Shown: positions 33,558-42,911 of the stretch, one piece after another
How the letters are laid out: every line of letters begins with the position of its first letter
Numbering within the stretch: position 1 is the stretch's first letter
DNA from: CBDFNN01 sp965250215
GTDB lineage: Bacteria > Bacteroidota > Rhodothermia > Rhodothermales > DATKEJ01
Direction of reading: 5' to 3'
Length of the DNA stretch: 64,000 bases
Assembly: GCA_965250215.1 (NCBI GenBank)
Contig: CBDFNN010000004.1
Location: 4,402,001 to 4,466,000, forward strand
Made by a program: the position numbers and the translations under genes
Notes under the pieces: model-generated
Told to the model about the DNA's origin: nothing
Database searches by the model: none
The model's input: only the letters and a program-made list of their open reading frames with translations

Positions 33558-35807
33558 CTAGATAGCGAAGGTCCTGGTGTACTTAACTATAATCGATCTG
33601 GAATCCGATCGAGGCAAAAATGGGGACTTCCTTCGGAGATCGGTATTGATGCCTTCGTTGTAGACAAACCAAAAGTCTGTCCCTTGCGCAAAGTTGTATC
33701 GTAATCTGAAATTTGTCGACACGTCTTTCGAGACATTCGCATACTGTAGAAAGGTCGAAGCAGATAGGCTCTTGTTCAAACTTGCCTGCACTCGCAGCCT
33801 TCCAATATGTATATCAAATGGATCAAAATCGGGTAGGTCTACACGTGTATACTCATATTCTGAGGTTAATTCCAATTGATTTGAAACGGTCCATGACGGT
33901 TCGAGACCACCAGAAAAGATAAATCCACCGTAGTAGCCGCCCGACTCCATCTCGGCATCCATGCGCATAGTTCTGGATCTTGACATCCCGTAATTGACGT
34001 CTATCTCTGGCCACCAGTAGGTTCCTATCTTGGCCTGAGTATCAAAGGGCAGTTCGAGGGTTTCTGGTAAATCCTCGTAGTTCAATCTCGTGCTAATGGA
34101 AATCCGATCTCCATTTCTCAATTCCAGAGTCGTAAAGCTTCCTGTAAAAATTGACTCAACCACATTGTCTTCGTCCCGTGAGGTCATGGAGTTAAATAGA
34201 CTCTGGGATATTCTCCTAAATCGACCTTTTTCTGGATACCAACCATAGCTCAGACGAGCCGATCCGCTCTTGTACTGATTGCGCTGAATAAATCCCACAC
34301 CCGGATCAAAACCTCGACCTGACCATGCTCCCGAAAGTGAGTAATTGAAGCCTCTATTTATTCGTCGCTCATAGTTCGCGCTGAAGAATGAGGAAGGTAG
34401 TAGACCAGCGCTCGAATCAGAAAAGCCCTGTTGCGATGTTTGGGCAAATCGAAGAGTTAAATAATCGCTGCCTCTAGGGTTCAAGATGGCATCCGCTCCC
34501 CAAGTGACATTGTAGTCTCCGTCCTCGTCAAAGCGGGAAGTGAGCATACCTCCGGCATAAGAATTGTCGTTCAAGACCTTTCGCCTCAATCGTACTACCC
34601 CAAAGTTCTCCGTTCCCAATCCTTGATCCCGATCTCTCGCTGTCTGCATATCTACAAATCCTACATCCCAAGATCCCACGCGACCCACCATTCTCGCGCC
34701 CCCTAAAATTCTTATCGGACCATCATCCCCAATTCCAATTCTGCGGGAATAGAACAATTGATCTCGTCTTCCCAAGGCAAAATCAAAAATTCCAGCTCTC
34801 TGCTGAAAAAATTGTCTTTTTTCAGGAAAGAAAAGCGAAAATCGAGTCAAGTTGACTTGTTGATCGTCAGCTTCAACCTGGGCGAAGTCTGTATTTAGAG
34901 TCAGGTCGAGAGCCAGGTTGCTGGTCAAATTGGTTTGGATATCTAGGCCAAGCTCGCCAAGGCTTACGTTTTCCCTTTCATACAAAGTCTCGGCATCGTT
35001 GAGTGAATTCAAGAAACCGCGACCGCCAAGTCCATAAGGTGTCACATAAATTGGTTTCCGAGGCTGGACACCCTCAATCACAATATTCTTTGCCAAAGAG
35101 GGCTTCAAATAGGCATAGGAAAAATTGGGTTCGATATTCGGATACATGTGACGCTCGTTCGTACCCGCGAGATAGCGGTAAACGATCATGCCCATTTCAA
35201 CTTTGTTACCTATGTTTTGAAAACCGAGACTTGAGAATGGGATTCGCATCTCCGCATACCACCCATCTTCGTCTTCGCTTGTCTCTACGTCCCAGTAGGT
35301 ATCCCAGGAATCATTGCCGGGGAAGCTTCTGGATTGTGAAGCATCGTTTTCAATACTGTGGTCAAAACGAACGCCTGCTGGATTGGTGAAAAACAAGACG
35401 GCGTTTTCGTTGTCATTGAATGTATCCAGAAGGATAGAAAAGGTGTCATCACCGCTATAGCGGTCACGATAGAGAGAGTTTGACCTAATCTCACCGCCGT
35501 TCCTGGTGTAAAATCGGCCTGCTACGTAAAAATATGAGTCGTCATAAGTGACGAATATTTCGGTGAGCTCACTTGCCTCGCCTCCATATATCGGTTGATA
35601 GACGGACATTGGCAGCGAATCGATTGTGTCCCAAATGGGCTCATCAACTTTTCCATCGAACTGCACCTGGCCGCTTTCACTTCGCTCGATTTCCAGTGTT
35701 GGGCTGTCGGGATCATCTGCCCGTAGCTGCTCGGCGGGGATACCTAGCAGGCTTAAAAAGAGAAGAGTAAGTAGAATTTGTGGCTTCACGTAATTGGATA
35801 AATTCAA
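33558..35807 (-). CDS. DUF5916 protein with family 9-like carbohydrate-binding domain
   Basis: The 749-residue protein has a signal peptide, then a family 9-type carbohydrate-binding/DOMON-like domain (residues about 40-220; DSYFYVAGRFY, WYAEMRIPFSSLGF). After it comes a long DUF5916 barrel region (FFPEKRQFFQQRAGIFDF, LFYSRRIG), ending in aromatic strands. It is likely a sugar-contacting outer-membrane protein; its exact role is not known. The gap upstream contains an inverted word array. The stop is preceded by a short CCCCTTAGCCCCTAG word array at about 33546. Confidence 0.88.
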   Translation of the reverse strand: MNLSNYVKPQILLTLLFLSLLGIPAEQLRADDPDSPTLEIERSESGQVQFDGKVDEPIWDTIDSLPMSVYQPIYGGEASELTEIFVTYDDSYFYVAGRFYTRNGGEIRSNSLYRDRYSGDDTFSILLDTFNDNENAVLFFTNPAGVRFDHSIENDASQSRSFPGNDSWDTYWDVETSEDEDGWYAEMRIPFSSLGFQNIGNKVEMGMIVYRYLAGTNERHMYPNIEPNFSYAYLKPSLAKNIVIEGVQPRKPIYVTPYGLGGRGFLNSLNDAETLYERENVSLGELGLDIQTNLTSNLALDLTLNTDFAQVEADDQQVNLTRFSLFFPEKRQFFQQRAGIFDFALGRRDQLFYSRRIGIGDDGPIRILGGARMVGRVGSWDVGFVDMQTARDRDQGLGTENFGVVRLRRKVLNDNSYAGGMLTSRFDEDGDYNVTWGADAILNPRGSDYLTLRFAQTSQQGFSDSSAGLLPSSFFSANYERRINRGFNYSLSGAWSGRGFDPGVGFIQRNQYKSGSARLSYGWYPEKGRFRRISQSLFNSMTSRDEDNVVESIFTGSFTTLELRNGDRISISTRLNYEDLPETLELPFDTQAKIGTYWWPEIDVNYGMSRSRTMRMDAEMESGGYYGGFIFSGGLEPSWTVSNQLELTSEYEYTRVDLPDFDPFDIHIGRLRVQASLNKSLSASTFLQYANVSKDVSTNFRLRYNFAQGTDFWFVYNEGINTDLRRKSPFLPRSDSRSIIVKYTRTFAI

Positions 35808-35865
35808 TTACAGTAAATACCTGATCGCTGGGCTTGTTCTTTCACCTCGTACGAAATGCACTGGT

Positions 35866-35935
35866 GAGTTTCGAGTTACGAGTTTCGAGTCCCGAGCAGT
35901 GACTTGACTCACCACTTACTCGAAACTCGTAACTC
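35866..35935. repeat. Perfect inverted pair of GAGTTTC/GAGTTAC word arrays
   Basis: Left: four 7-bp units GAGTTTC, GAGTTAC, GAGTTTC, GAGTCCC (35866-35893). Right: ACTCGAAACTCGTAACTC at 35918-35935 is the exact reverse complement of 35873-35890, an 18-bp perfect stem with a 27-base loop. It fills the gap between the M36 protease stop and the DUF5916 start. Confidence 0.85.
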
Positions 35936-35945
35936 TACACTCAGA

Positions 35946-38942
35946 TTACTTTTGTAGCATGACGGTCTGCCCAGCGGTGAAAGTCTCACCGATCACTTTG
36001 AAGGCATACAATCCACTTGGCATGCTGGCCGCATCAAAGCTAAAGGTATACTGCTCATTTGCCGATAGAGCACCTTGATGCAATGTCGAGACTCGTCGCC
36101 CTTCAACATTGTAAACATCAATCCGTACGTCCTGCTCTTGTGCTATCGCAAGAGTGAACTGTGTGCTTGGATTGAATGGATTGGGATAAGCTGATGATAG
36201 CTGGTACTCACCGGGGACGCCAACTGCAACCTCAATTTCTGGACTGTATTCGAAAGCTCCATCGAAATCAAGCTGCTTCAATCGGAACACCTGAGTGCCT
36301 GCTGGCAGACCGGAGACTGTATAGGAATAGTCGCGACGCTCTGTTGTCGTACCATTTCCTTCAATAAAGTCAAGTTGTCTGAATACTCCGCCGGTCTTCA
36401 ACTCGAGCTCAAATCCAGAGTTGTTGGTCTCACTCAAAGTAGACCAAGTTAAGTTGATTTTATCGCCGTCAACCTTTCCTTCGAAGTTCGCCAACTCAAC
36501 GGGAAGAACTAGCGCCACACAGGTCGTCGGGACAAGAAAGTTCTCGACTTGATCAATGCGACTAAAGGCGCTTCCCTGACTCGCTCCGGTCCCAAGACCT
36601 CTTCTAGCCATAGCCGTCCAAATGAGGCACTCTTGTGCTCCAGGTGCTCCCGGAGTTGCTCCGGTCATCGCGTTACTGGCTGCAAGGATTCCATCTCGAC
36701 CAGCCACAAAACCAGGTGAACATCCTTGGAGCTTTAGTCCATCCATGACCAATTGCATCGCTACGTTATTACCACCAATCCCATTGTAGATGTCATTATC
36801 CCAGGCTCGTCCTGGAATCACAGGGCCGCCTGGGACCGTGTCTCCGTTAACCAAGGACCAAGTCATTTCCCAAATAGCAGAAGCCCACACATAGCCTATT
36901 CCGTGAGGTTGCGATATTGACGCTGTGTTATTTGAGGTCGCGTAAGTTGACGGGTTAACCGCAAAATTCGTTGAATAAGGCGTTGGCCGAATACCATTTC
37001 CCGAGGTCGGCTGGAAGATGGAGTAGGTCCCGATTCCTCTCGCCTCTGCTGCTGTGCTTGCCGATGTCGAGGTCATCATAAGGCCGAAGTAGTCACTCCA
37101 TCCTTCGCCCATTTGCTCAGCATTACTAAGACATCCCGTAGTGGCCGGGCCGCCGGTCAGTCGGTTGGAAATTCCATGTCCATACTCATGGGCAATGATT
37201 CCGCTATCGTAGTCGCTGTCTCGACTTGGTAGAGGAGCAGCTGCAACCTGTAAGGTGGCGTTTACAACCAATAAATTTCCTCCAAAAAGTTCTGGTTTTA
37301 TTAGATCACAATCTGCCATACTCAACATAGCAGCTGGAATTCCTCTTGCATCTGCACCACCCATGTTAATAGGACTTCCCGCATTGTTGTTACAAATCAC
37401 AGCAGCAATGGCACCAGACAGCTCCGCGCTACCCACTTTCTCATCAAAAGAACAGGCGCCACGATCTATGAAAGCAATTTGACCTGCCATCGCAGCAGCA
37501 TTTTGATAAATGAGTGGAGCTCCAGCATTTCCCGCTCCATTTCCACAACCATTCTCCGGAGCACCAACGGCGACTGCATTGGCAACTGGGACAATGAGAT
37601 TCGCTGTTTGACCGACAGGAGCCGCTGTAAAGGCTGCGCCGCTAGCGATATAAGCTCCTGCTATGCCAGGTGGTGAATTGACTAATAGCTCATTAGGAAA
37701 AGGATAAGTCCACTGGAACATCTGCATCCGCGGGTTGAAACCATCTGGCGGTGTTCCAAAGTTTGCATTGTTAGTCCCGCTTCCATCTTGCGCGTCGGCA
37801 TTCACCTCATCACTACCGGTCCCTCCATTTGCGAAGTTGTCATCTTGGAAGTTGCCACTAGCTTCATCATAACCATAGTTATACCAGACGTCATGCATCA
37901 GGTTATTCCAATAGAAGAGATTTGTAACGGCGGCGTCTTTGTAGCTTGTCGGAGCCATTCCAAAATCTGGAACGAAAGGAAAATTCAATCCGCCACCTCC
38001 CTCTGCTGTTGAAAGTGCCCCGCAGACATTGTTCGCATCAAGATCTTGGCATGCAAAAACGTTGTTCCCACGGGTATCGGTATTGCCACCGATCGTATTG
38101 ACATGCCAAGTTCCAGCTTGAGGACCGTCTTGATCAGGATTTGATACCGAGGCCAGAGCTCCATGATTGGGACTTTCTACGTAAAGTGGAACGACGTTAT
38201 AAGTACCCACCATTTGAAGTGCTGCTACAGAGGCGAAAGGCTCGACTTCTTCAATCTGGCCAAACTCTTCGAGGCCAGCGAATGGTATATCGCCCCAGTT
38301 CTCAGTCAGAAGAATGTCTCTTTGATAAAGCACATCGCCTGATCCGTTGACTATAACCTCCCACCAATTTTCCCCATTGGTATCGATTTCACCCGGCCCG
38401 GAAATTGGCCAAATCAAGACCTCCCATGCTGTTTGACCATTATAAATGACGGAACGAACAATGCTGGGCTCAATAGCCGCGTTGCCGCGACTCACTATAT
38501 TATAGCTGTTGCCATTCTTTACAAGGGTCTCGATTACTCCAAATCCGCTCGCATCGGGGAATCCCAAGTGTATCGCCGCATCTCGGACAGCATCCTCTGG
38601 GGACCCTAAGGCACCTCCCTGCAAACTGCTTTGAAGATTGGCGACGAGGTTCTCTTCTCCTGCCATGTAGAATACCTCTCCGGCTCTAACGGCCATGCTA
38701 ACTACTCCATTGTAGACCGGAATTCCGCCAACCCGCTGTTGGAGATATACGTGGGTAAGCCCGTTGTGAGCAGATGGGTTTTGGCCAGCAACTGATAGAT
38801 CCCCAAAGTCAGATTCGACAAAACCGAGTTCTGCTGCTTTAGATTTTAAGTGGGCCTTTGCGACTTCGGACGCATTCTGGCCATTAACAAGGGTTTGGGC
38901 GGATAAAAGAAGACAACATACTAGTAGCGCACGCAGAATCAT
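35946..38942 (-). CDS. M36 (fungalysin) metallopeptidase with PA domain and type IX sorting domain
   Basis: The 998-residue protein has a signal peptide, an FTP-type prodomain (about 30-150), a protease-associated (PA) insert (GQIAFIDRGACSFDEKVGSAE) and the zinc motif HEYGHGISNRL. The downstream Glu is in GEGWSDYFGL. A fibronectin-like linker (NLTWSTLSETNNSGFEL) precedes a sorting domain from YPNPFNPSTQF to the end. It is a secreted broad-range protease exported by the type IX system. The full architecture is that of Bacteroidota M36 enzymes. Confidence 0.95.
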   Translation of the reverse strand: MILRALLVCCLLLSAQTLVNGQNASEVAKAHLKSKAAELGFVESDFGDLSVAGQNPSAHNGLTHVYLQQRVGGIPVYNGVVSMAVRAGEVFYMAGEENLVANLQSSLQGGALGSPEDAVRDAAIHLGFPDASGFGVIETLVKNGNSYNIVSRGNAAIEPSIVRSVIYNGQTAWEVLIWPISGPGEIDTNGENWWEVIVNGSGDVLYQRDILLTENWGDIPFAGLEEFGQIEEVEPFASVAALQMVGTYNVVPLYVESPNHGALASVSNPDQDGPQAGTWHVNTIGGNTDTRGNNVFACQDLDANNVCGALSTAEGGGGLNFPFVPDFGMAPTSYKDAAVTNLFYWNNLMHDVWYNYGYDEASGNFQDDNFANGGTGSDEVNADAQDGSGTNNANFGTPPDGFNPRMQMFQWTYPFPNELLVNSPPGIAGAYIASGAAFTAAPVGQTANLIVPVANAVAVGAPENGCGNGAGNAGAPLIYQNAAAMAGQIAFIDRGACSFDEKVGSAELSGAIAAVICNNNAGSPINMGGADARGIPAAMLSMADCDLIKPELFGGNLLVVNATLQVAAAPLPSRDSDYDSGIIAHEYGHGISNRLTGGPATTGCLSNAEQMGEGWSDYFGLMMTSTSASTAAEARGIGTYSIFQPTSGNGIRPTPYSTNFAVNPSTYATSNNTASISQPHGIGYVWASAIWEMTWSLVNGDTVPGGPVIPGRAWDNDIYNGIGGNNVAMQLVMDGLKLQGCSPGFVAGRDGILAASNAMTGATPGAPGAQECLIWTAMARRGLGTGASQGSAFSRIDQVENFLVPTTCVALVLPVELANFEGKVDGDKINLTWSTLSETNNSGFELELKTGGVFRQLDFIEGNGTTTERRDYSYTVSGLPAGTQVFRLKQLDFDGAFEYSPEIEVAVGVPGEYQLSSAYPNPFNPSTQFTLAIAQEQDVRIDVYNVEGRRVSTLHQGALSANEQYTFSFDAASMPSGLYAFKVIGETFTAGQTVMLQK

Positions 38943-39136
38943 TGATTACTTTGGTTATTGCTTCCCCTCGAGGATGAGGAAACGTCATTGAATTTACACT
39001 CATGAAAATTTATGACAAGAAAAGGAGAGATCACAGTTATTTCTGCAGGTGTCGGTCATATTCACAAATCACGACCTCGGTCCCTTCGGAAAGGTGCTCG
39101 TCATCTCAACAGGCTATTTAGTCAGGTTTAGCCTAT

Positions 39137-41476
39137 TTAGAGTTCTTCAAAGCGATCATTTCTCACGCCATAAGTAGAGACATTTTCTTCGTCGAAATTA
39201 TAATGCCACCATTCGTAGCGCTCCACCGTGAATCCTTGCGCCTCCATATGCTCTCGCAGCAGGTCTCTGTGCCAACGCTCCGATTCTGTTCCGCCCGGAT
39301 AATCAGGAAAGGCTGTAGGCCTGAATTCATCATAACCCGACGGCATGTCTACGACCTCACCACTTGTCATATTATAAAGTCCTAGATCGACAGCTATAGC
39401 GCGATTGTGCAACGAACCTCTGTGAGGCTTGGCCACATAGTTATGCATTTCTTCCGGTGTTGCTTGAAAAAAGGCATCGGTGACATACCAAGGACGATAG
39501 GCATCGTAAATCATGAGCCCGAAACCCTCCTTCTCTAAACTGTCGGCAGCCCTCGCCAAAGCTTCGGCAGCTGGCTTTACTAAGAAGGCCTTAGCAGACG
39601 AATAGAATTTCTCACCGGTGAAATTATTATTCGACGCATATCGAATATCAAGACGTGGTTGTGGAGTTAGACTCTCTAGGTCTACTAAGTCAAGTTTGCT
39701 GCCCTTAATGATTTCTTCGCTGGGGCTTTTAAGAATCGATGCGGCGAGTATTTCTGAGACTGGGGCGACTGGCTCGATCTTAAAGGTCCCTTCCGTTCTA
39801 GTTTCTCGCAATGGCCAATCAAGGTAGACCGCATTCAAACCGTTTATTCGTCCCGATGAGTCCCTTGTAAATTTCAACTCCTCGCCTGGATATAATCCAT
39901 ACTGTGGAAATTTATAGACATCCTTTGACACGGGAATCATCGGATACTCAAAGAACCACTCGATCAAAGCCCGAAGCTCCCCGCCCTGCTCTTTGACAAA
40001 AATGTGATTGTGATCCCATCCATACTCACCGAGGTATTCAAGCAAAGCAGGAGGAGCGGCTTGCGGTTTCGTTGCTTCTTGTCGCAAATAGGATTTCTGC
40101 GACGAGTCCAAAATTAGCTCATCACCTTTCAAGGAAAAACGTGGACTATAGCTGAGACGCGAGTCTGCAATCAGCATCCCATCTAACCATTTCAAATCAT
40201 ACATAGAAACACCATCGTCCACAAAAAGCTGGTCACTCTTTTGGAAGATCTTGTAGCTGCCTCCATCTTCATGTTTGTAGACGCCGACCGCATTGGATGC
40301 AATTTCTTGGGGCACCTTTTCCGTTCGCACAAATTCTGGGAATTCTCTTCCTTCCCGATGCGCGAGTGCTAGATCAATCGCATAGCTCGCTATGCGATCC
40401 GACAATGCATTCGCACAATCAGCCGTGTTTGTAACGGCAACGGCGAGGCCTCTTTCGGGCAGTATAGCCAGACGAGAGGCATAACCATACATCACTCCAG
40501 AATGCTGCACTTTCAGATTACCGCTATGATGTGCCACAAAGAATCCCAATCCAAAGCCGGTTTCGTTTTCCGTGAACTGAGGAGTCCACATCTCTCGGAG
40601 AGACTCTGCCGCGATTACTTGTTGTCCGTCGTGCATTCCCTCGTTCATTAACATCAGGGAGAAGAGACCCAGATCTTCCACACTTGAGTATAGATTTCCT
40701 GCCGGCTGAATACCCATTTCAAAAACTGGTGCCTCAAAATCCGGTCGATCATAGCCCCACATGAATCCTCGAGCCAAACGTGCACCATCAATCTCACTTC
40801 CTTCAAAGGAAGACGAGCTCATTCCAAGTGGCTCTAGCAAATGCTTCTGAGCGATGTCTTCAAAGCTCTCGCCAAGAACTTTCGACATTACATATCCAGC
40901 GACAGAAACCGCTGCATTGGAATACTTTGTAGGTCCACTTCCTGGTTCATACAAGACAGGCTTGCCAATCAAACTCTCGACGGTGGCATCTAGTCCTGGA
41001 TCGGTGTGATCGAAATAACTCCCGATGGGCGACTCTCTGATAAGCCCAGATTTGTGTGTCACGAGATGCCGCAAGGTGACCTCGGTATCCCACGGGTTGT
41101 CAAAAACCAGCTCAGGTACATATTCCTTTATCGGTTTGTCCCACTCCAACTCGCCCCTATCTACCGCTTGCTGAATCAAACTCGCATTAAATAATTTCGA
41201 GATCGATGCAAAGCGGTATATCTGATTTCTTTCAAGTGGAGTGGACCTTTCTAAATCAGAACTTCCATAGGCAGCACTCCAGTTTCCTCCGTCGTTTTCT
41301 GTGATAGAGATCGCTAATCCAGGAATGTCCTTGTCCTCCATTTCATAGCGGATATAGGCTTCCAAACGATTATAGAATTCATCCGGGAGGTCGAGGCTAG
41401 AAGTGTAAACGGATTCCGGCGAGGTCTTGCAAGAGAGGAGACCGAGCGCGAGAATTAACAGAGCTTTAGTTTTCAT
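39137..41476 (-). CDS. Fusion of a class C beta-lactamase-like serine hydrolase and a VanX-type dipeptidase
   Basis: The 779-residue lipoprotein (lipobox LLSC, Cys16) has two enzymes. Residues about 30-370 are a class C beta-lactamase/PBP-like hydrolase with S-x-x-K at Ser91-Lys94 (SISK) and YSN near 189. A central beta-rich spacer follows (KLDGRI.. type strands, about 385-560). From about 585 it is an M15D D-Ala-D-Ala dipeptidase with DAYRPW, SLHNRAIAVDLG (His and Asp ligands) and EWWHY (base and His). Both domains can act on D-Ala containing peptides, so peptidoglycan turnover in the periplasm is the inferred role. Confidence 0.9.
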   Translation of the reverse strand: MKTKALLILALGLLSCKTSPESVYTSSLDLPDEFYNRLEAYIRYEMEDKDIPGLAISITENDGGNWSAAYGSSDLERSTPLERNQIYRFASISKLFNASLIQQAVDRGELEWDKPIKEYVPELVFDNPWDTEVTLRHLVTHKSGLIRESPIGSYFDHTDPGLDATVESLIGKPVLYEPGSGPTKYSNAAVSVAGYVMSKVLGESFEDIAQKHLLEPLGMSSSSFEGSEIDGARLARGFMWGYDRPDFEAPVFEMGIQPAGNLYSSVEDLGLFSLMLMNEGMHDGQQVIAAESLREMWTPQFTENETGFGLGFFVAHHSGNLKVQHSGVMYGYASRLAILPERGLAVAVTNTADCANALSDRIASYAIDLALAHREGREFPEFVRTEKVPQEIASNAVGVYKHEDGGSYKIFQKSDQLFVDDGVSMYDLKWLDGMLIADSRLSYSPRFSLKGDELILDSSQKSYLRQEATKPQAAPPALLEYLGEYGWDHNHIFVKEQGGELRALIEWFFEYPMIPVSKDVYKFPQYGLYPGEELKFTRDSSGRINGLNAVYLDWPLRETRTEGTFKIEPVAPVSEILAASILKSPSEEIIKGSKLDLVDLESLTPQPRLDIRYASNNNFTGEKFYSSAKAFLVKPAAEALARAADSLEKEGFGLMIYDAYRPWYVTDAFFQATPEEMHNYVAKPHRGSLHNRAIAVDLGLYNMTSGEVVDMPSGYDEFRPTAFPDYPGGTESERWHRDLLREHMEAQGFTVERYEWWHYNFDEENVSTYGVRNDRFEEL

Positions 41477-41505
41477 GGCTACTTGGGTATACGCAAAGTT
41501 AGAGA

Positions 41506-41557
41506 ATCAGAACGCCAGATTGTCATATTTCAGAATCTGATGTTCTGGTGTTCTGAT
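41506..41557. repeat. Inverted repeat between fusion hydrolase and antiporter genes
   Basis: ATCAGAACGCCAGA (41506-41519) pairs with TCTGGTGTTCTGAT (41544-41557) with one mismatch; the centre is 24 bases and includes CAGAATCTGATG-like words. It ends against the antiporter stop codon and may also end its transcript. Confidence 0.65.
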
Positions 41558-42526
41558 CTAGCCCCAGGTCTCGAAGCCACCATATCTAGTCCAGCAGTAG
41601 AAGACGTAGCCGACGAGATATAAGAAGCCTTCGATGCGAGTTACCGCCAGTGGCATGAAGAGACGTAGGGTCACAAACAATGCGATTCCCCAAAAAACGC
41701 CTAGATCAACAATAGTAATGTTGCCCATCGACAATGGGACAACTATCGCTACCAATCCAAGAACGCAGAGAATGTTGAAAATATTCGATCCCACTGCATT
41801 GCCTGTCACAAGATCTGAGGAACCTCTTAAAGTAGCTGCAACTACAGTAAACACCTCCGGTAAACTTGTGCCAATAGCCATAATAGTCAGTCCAACAACG
41901 GCTTCAGAGACTCCCATCAATAGCGCCAATTCTGACGCACCTCCGACGAACAAGTCAGATCCAACTACCAATCCACCAAGCCCGCCAAGCAATAAAACAA
42001 TCGGTTTCCAAAACACTTCGGACTTAGCCTCCTCCACATCCAACTCGAAATCCTCTTCGAGTTTGCCCGCTTTCATTTTTCGATTCGTACTAAAACCAGT
42101 ATGAAGAATGTATCCAAGCAATCCTGCAAAAAGGACGGCGCCCTCCCATCGAACTAAACTTCCATCGGCGAGGAAGACTACAAGAAGAGTTGAGGCAAAT
42201 AAGGCAATCGGTGCATCCTTCTTAGTAAGCTGTGGGTCTATTTCAAATGGCTTGACCAGGGCAGCGATTCCCAGCACGAGTAATATATTGGCTATGTTCG
42301 ATCCAATATTGTTGCCGATCGCCATATCTGTAAAACCCTCACTTGCTGCTTTTAAGCTGGTTACAAGTTCTGGCGTAGATGTGCCAAAGGCTACGATCGT
42401 TAGTCCAACTACAAGAATAGGTATGCCAAAGCGTAGTGCAATATGCGACGCGCCGCGAACAAAGATTTCGGCTCCAAAGATCAAAAGAATCAAGCCAGCT
42501 ATGAGGAAAAATATAGGTTCGAGCAT
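41558..42526 (-). CDS. Calcium/sodium antiporter (YrbG-like CaCA family)
   Basis: The 322-residue protein has about ten membrane helices in two related halves. The two alpha-repeats are VGLTIVAFGTSTPELVTS and VGLTIMAIGTSLPEVFT, with GNNIGSNIANI and GNAVGSNIFNI. This is the pattern of K+-independent Ca2+/Na+ exchangers of the CaCA superfamily. It exports calcium using sodium or proton gradients. It is the last gene of a minus-strand group with pepT and a small membrane protein, with a 7-base gap. Confidence 0.93.
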   Translation of the reverse strand: MLEPIFFLIAGLILLIFGAEIFVRGASHIALRFGIPILVVGLTIVAFGTSTPELVTSLKAASEGFTDMAIGNNIGSNIANILLVLGIAALVKPFEIDPQLTKKDAPIALFASTLLVVFLADGSLVRWEGAVLFAGLLGYILHTGFSTNRKMKAGKLEEDFELDVEEAKSEVFWKPIVLLLGGLGGLVVGSDLFVGGASELALLMGVSEAVVGLTIMAIGTSLPEVFTVVAATLRGSSDLVTGNAVGSNIFNILCVLGLVAIVVPLSMGNITIVDLGVFWGIALFVTLRLFMPLAVTRIEGFLYLVGYVFYCWTRYGGFETWG

Positions 42527-42533
42527 GCTCTGG

Positions 42534-42911
42534 TTACTCGTCTAGCTTTTCTGGCTGATCTAGCTTTTCCATCTCTTCAGGCAAGCTTGGCTGATCTGGC
42601 GAGTCTTTCTTGTCCTGAGTGTCAAGCCCTAACAAACTGTCCTCCACGATCTCAAAACCTGGGGCACCTTTCAAAGCATCTTGTCTGCTGGCTGAAATTT
42701 CATTTTTAATGAGCTCCATTTTTCTCAAGACCTCAGGGTCAGCTTGCTGGGTCGAAACGATGTAGGCAATTAGTCCGGCAAAGGAAAAAACTCCCACAAT
42801 AAGGAAACTGATGAAAAAGCGCGAAGGCCATGTAGAAAGCGTCACCTTTCCTGGGGCACCACCGGTTCGTTCGTGTTCAGATCGTATTTCCTCCGTCGAT
42901 TTAGCTTGCAT
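42534..42911 (-). CDS. Small single-pass membrane protein, unrecognised
   Basis: The 125-residue protein has a soluble N-terminus, one membrane helix at about 32-50 (FFISFLIVGVFSFAGLIAYIV) and a charged C-terminal half rich in Asp, Pro and Lys. I recognise no family. The gene overlaps the end of pepT by 11 bases and is followed after 7 bases by the antiporter, so it is part of that operon. Confidence 0.65.
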   Translation of the reverse strand: MQAKSTEEIRSEHERTGGAPGKVTLSTWPSRFFISFLIVGVFSFAGLIAYIVSTQQADPEVLRKMELIKNEISASRQDALKGAPGFEIVEDSLLGLDTQDKKDSPDQPSLPEEMEKLDQPEKLDE

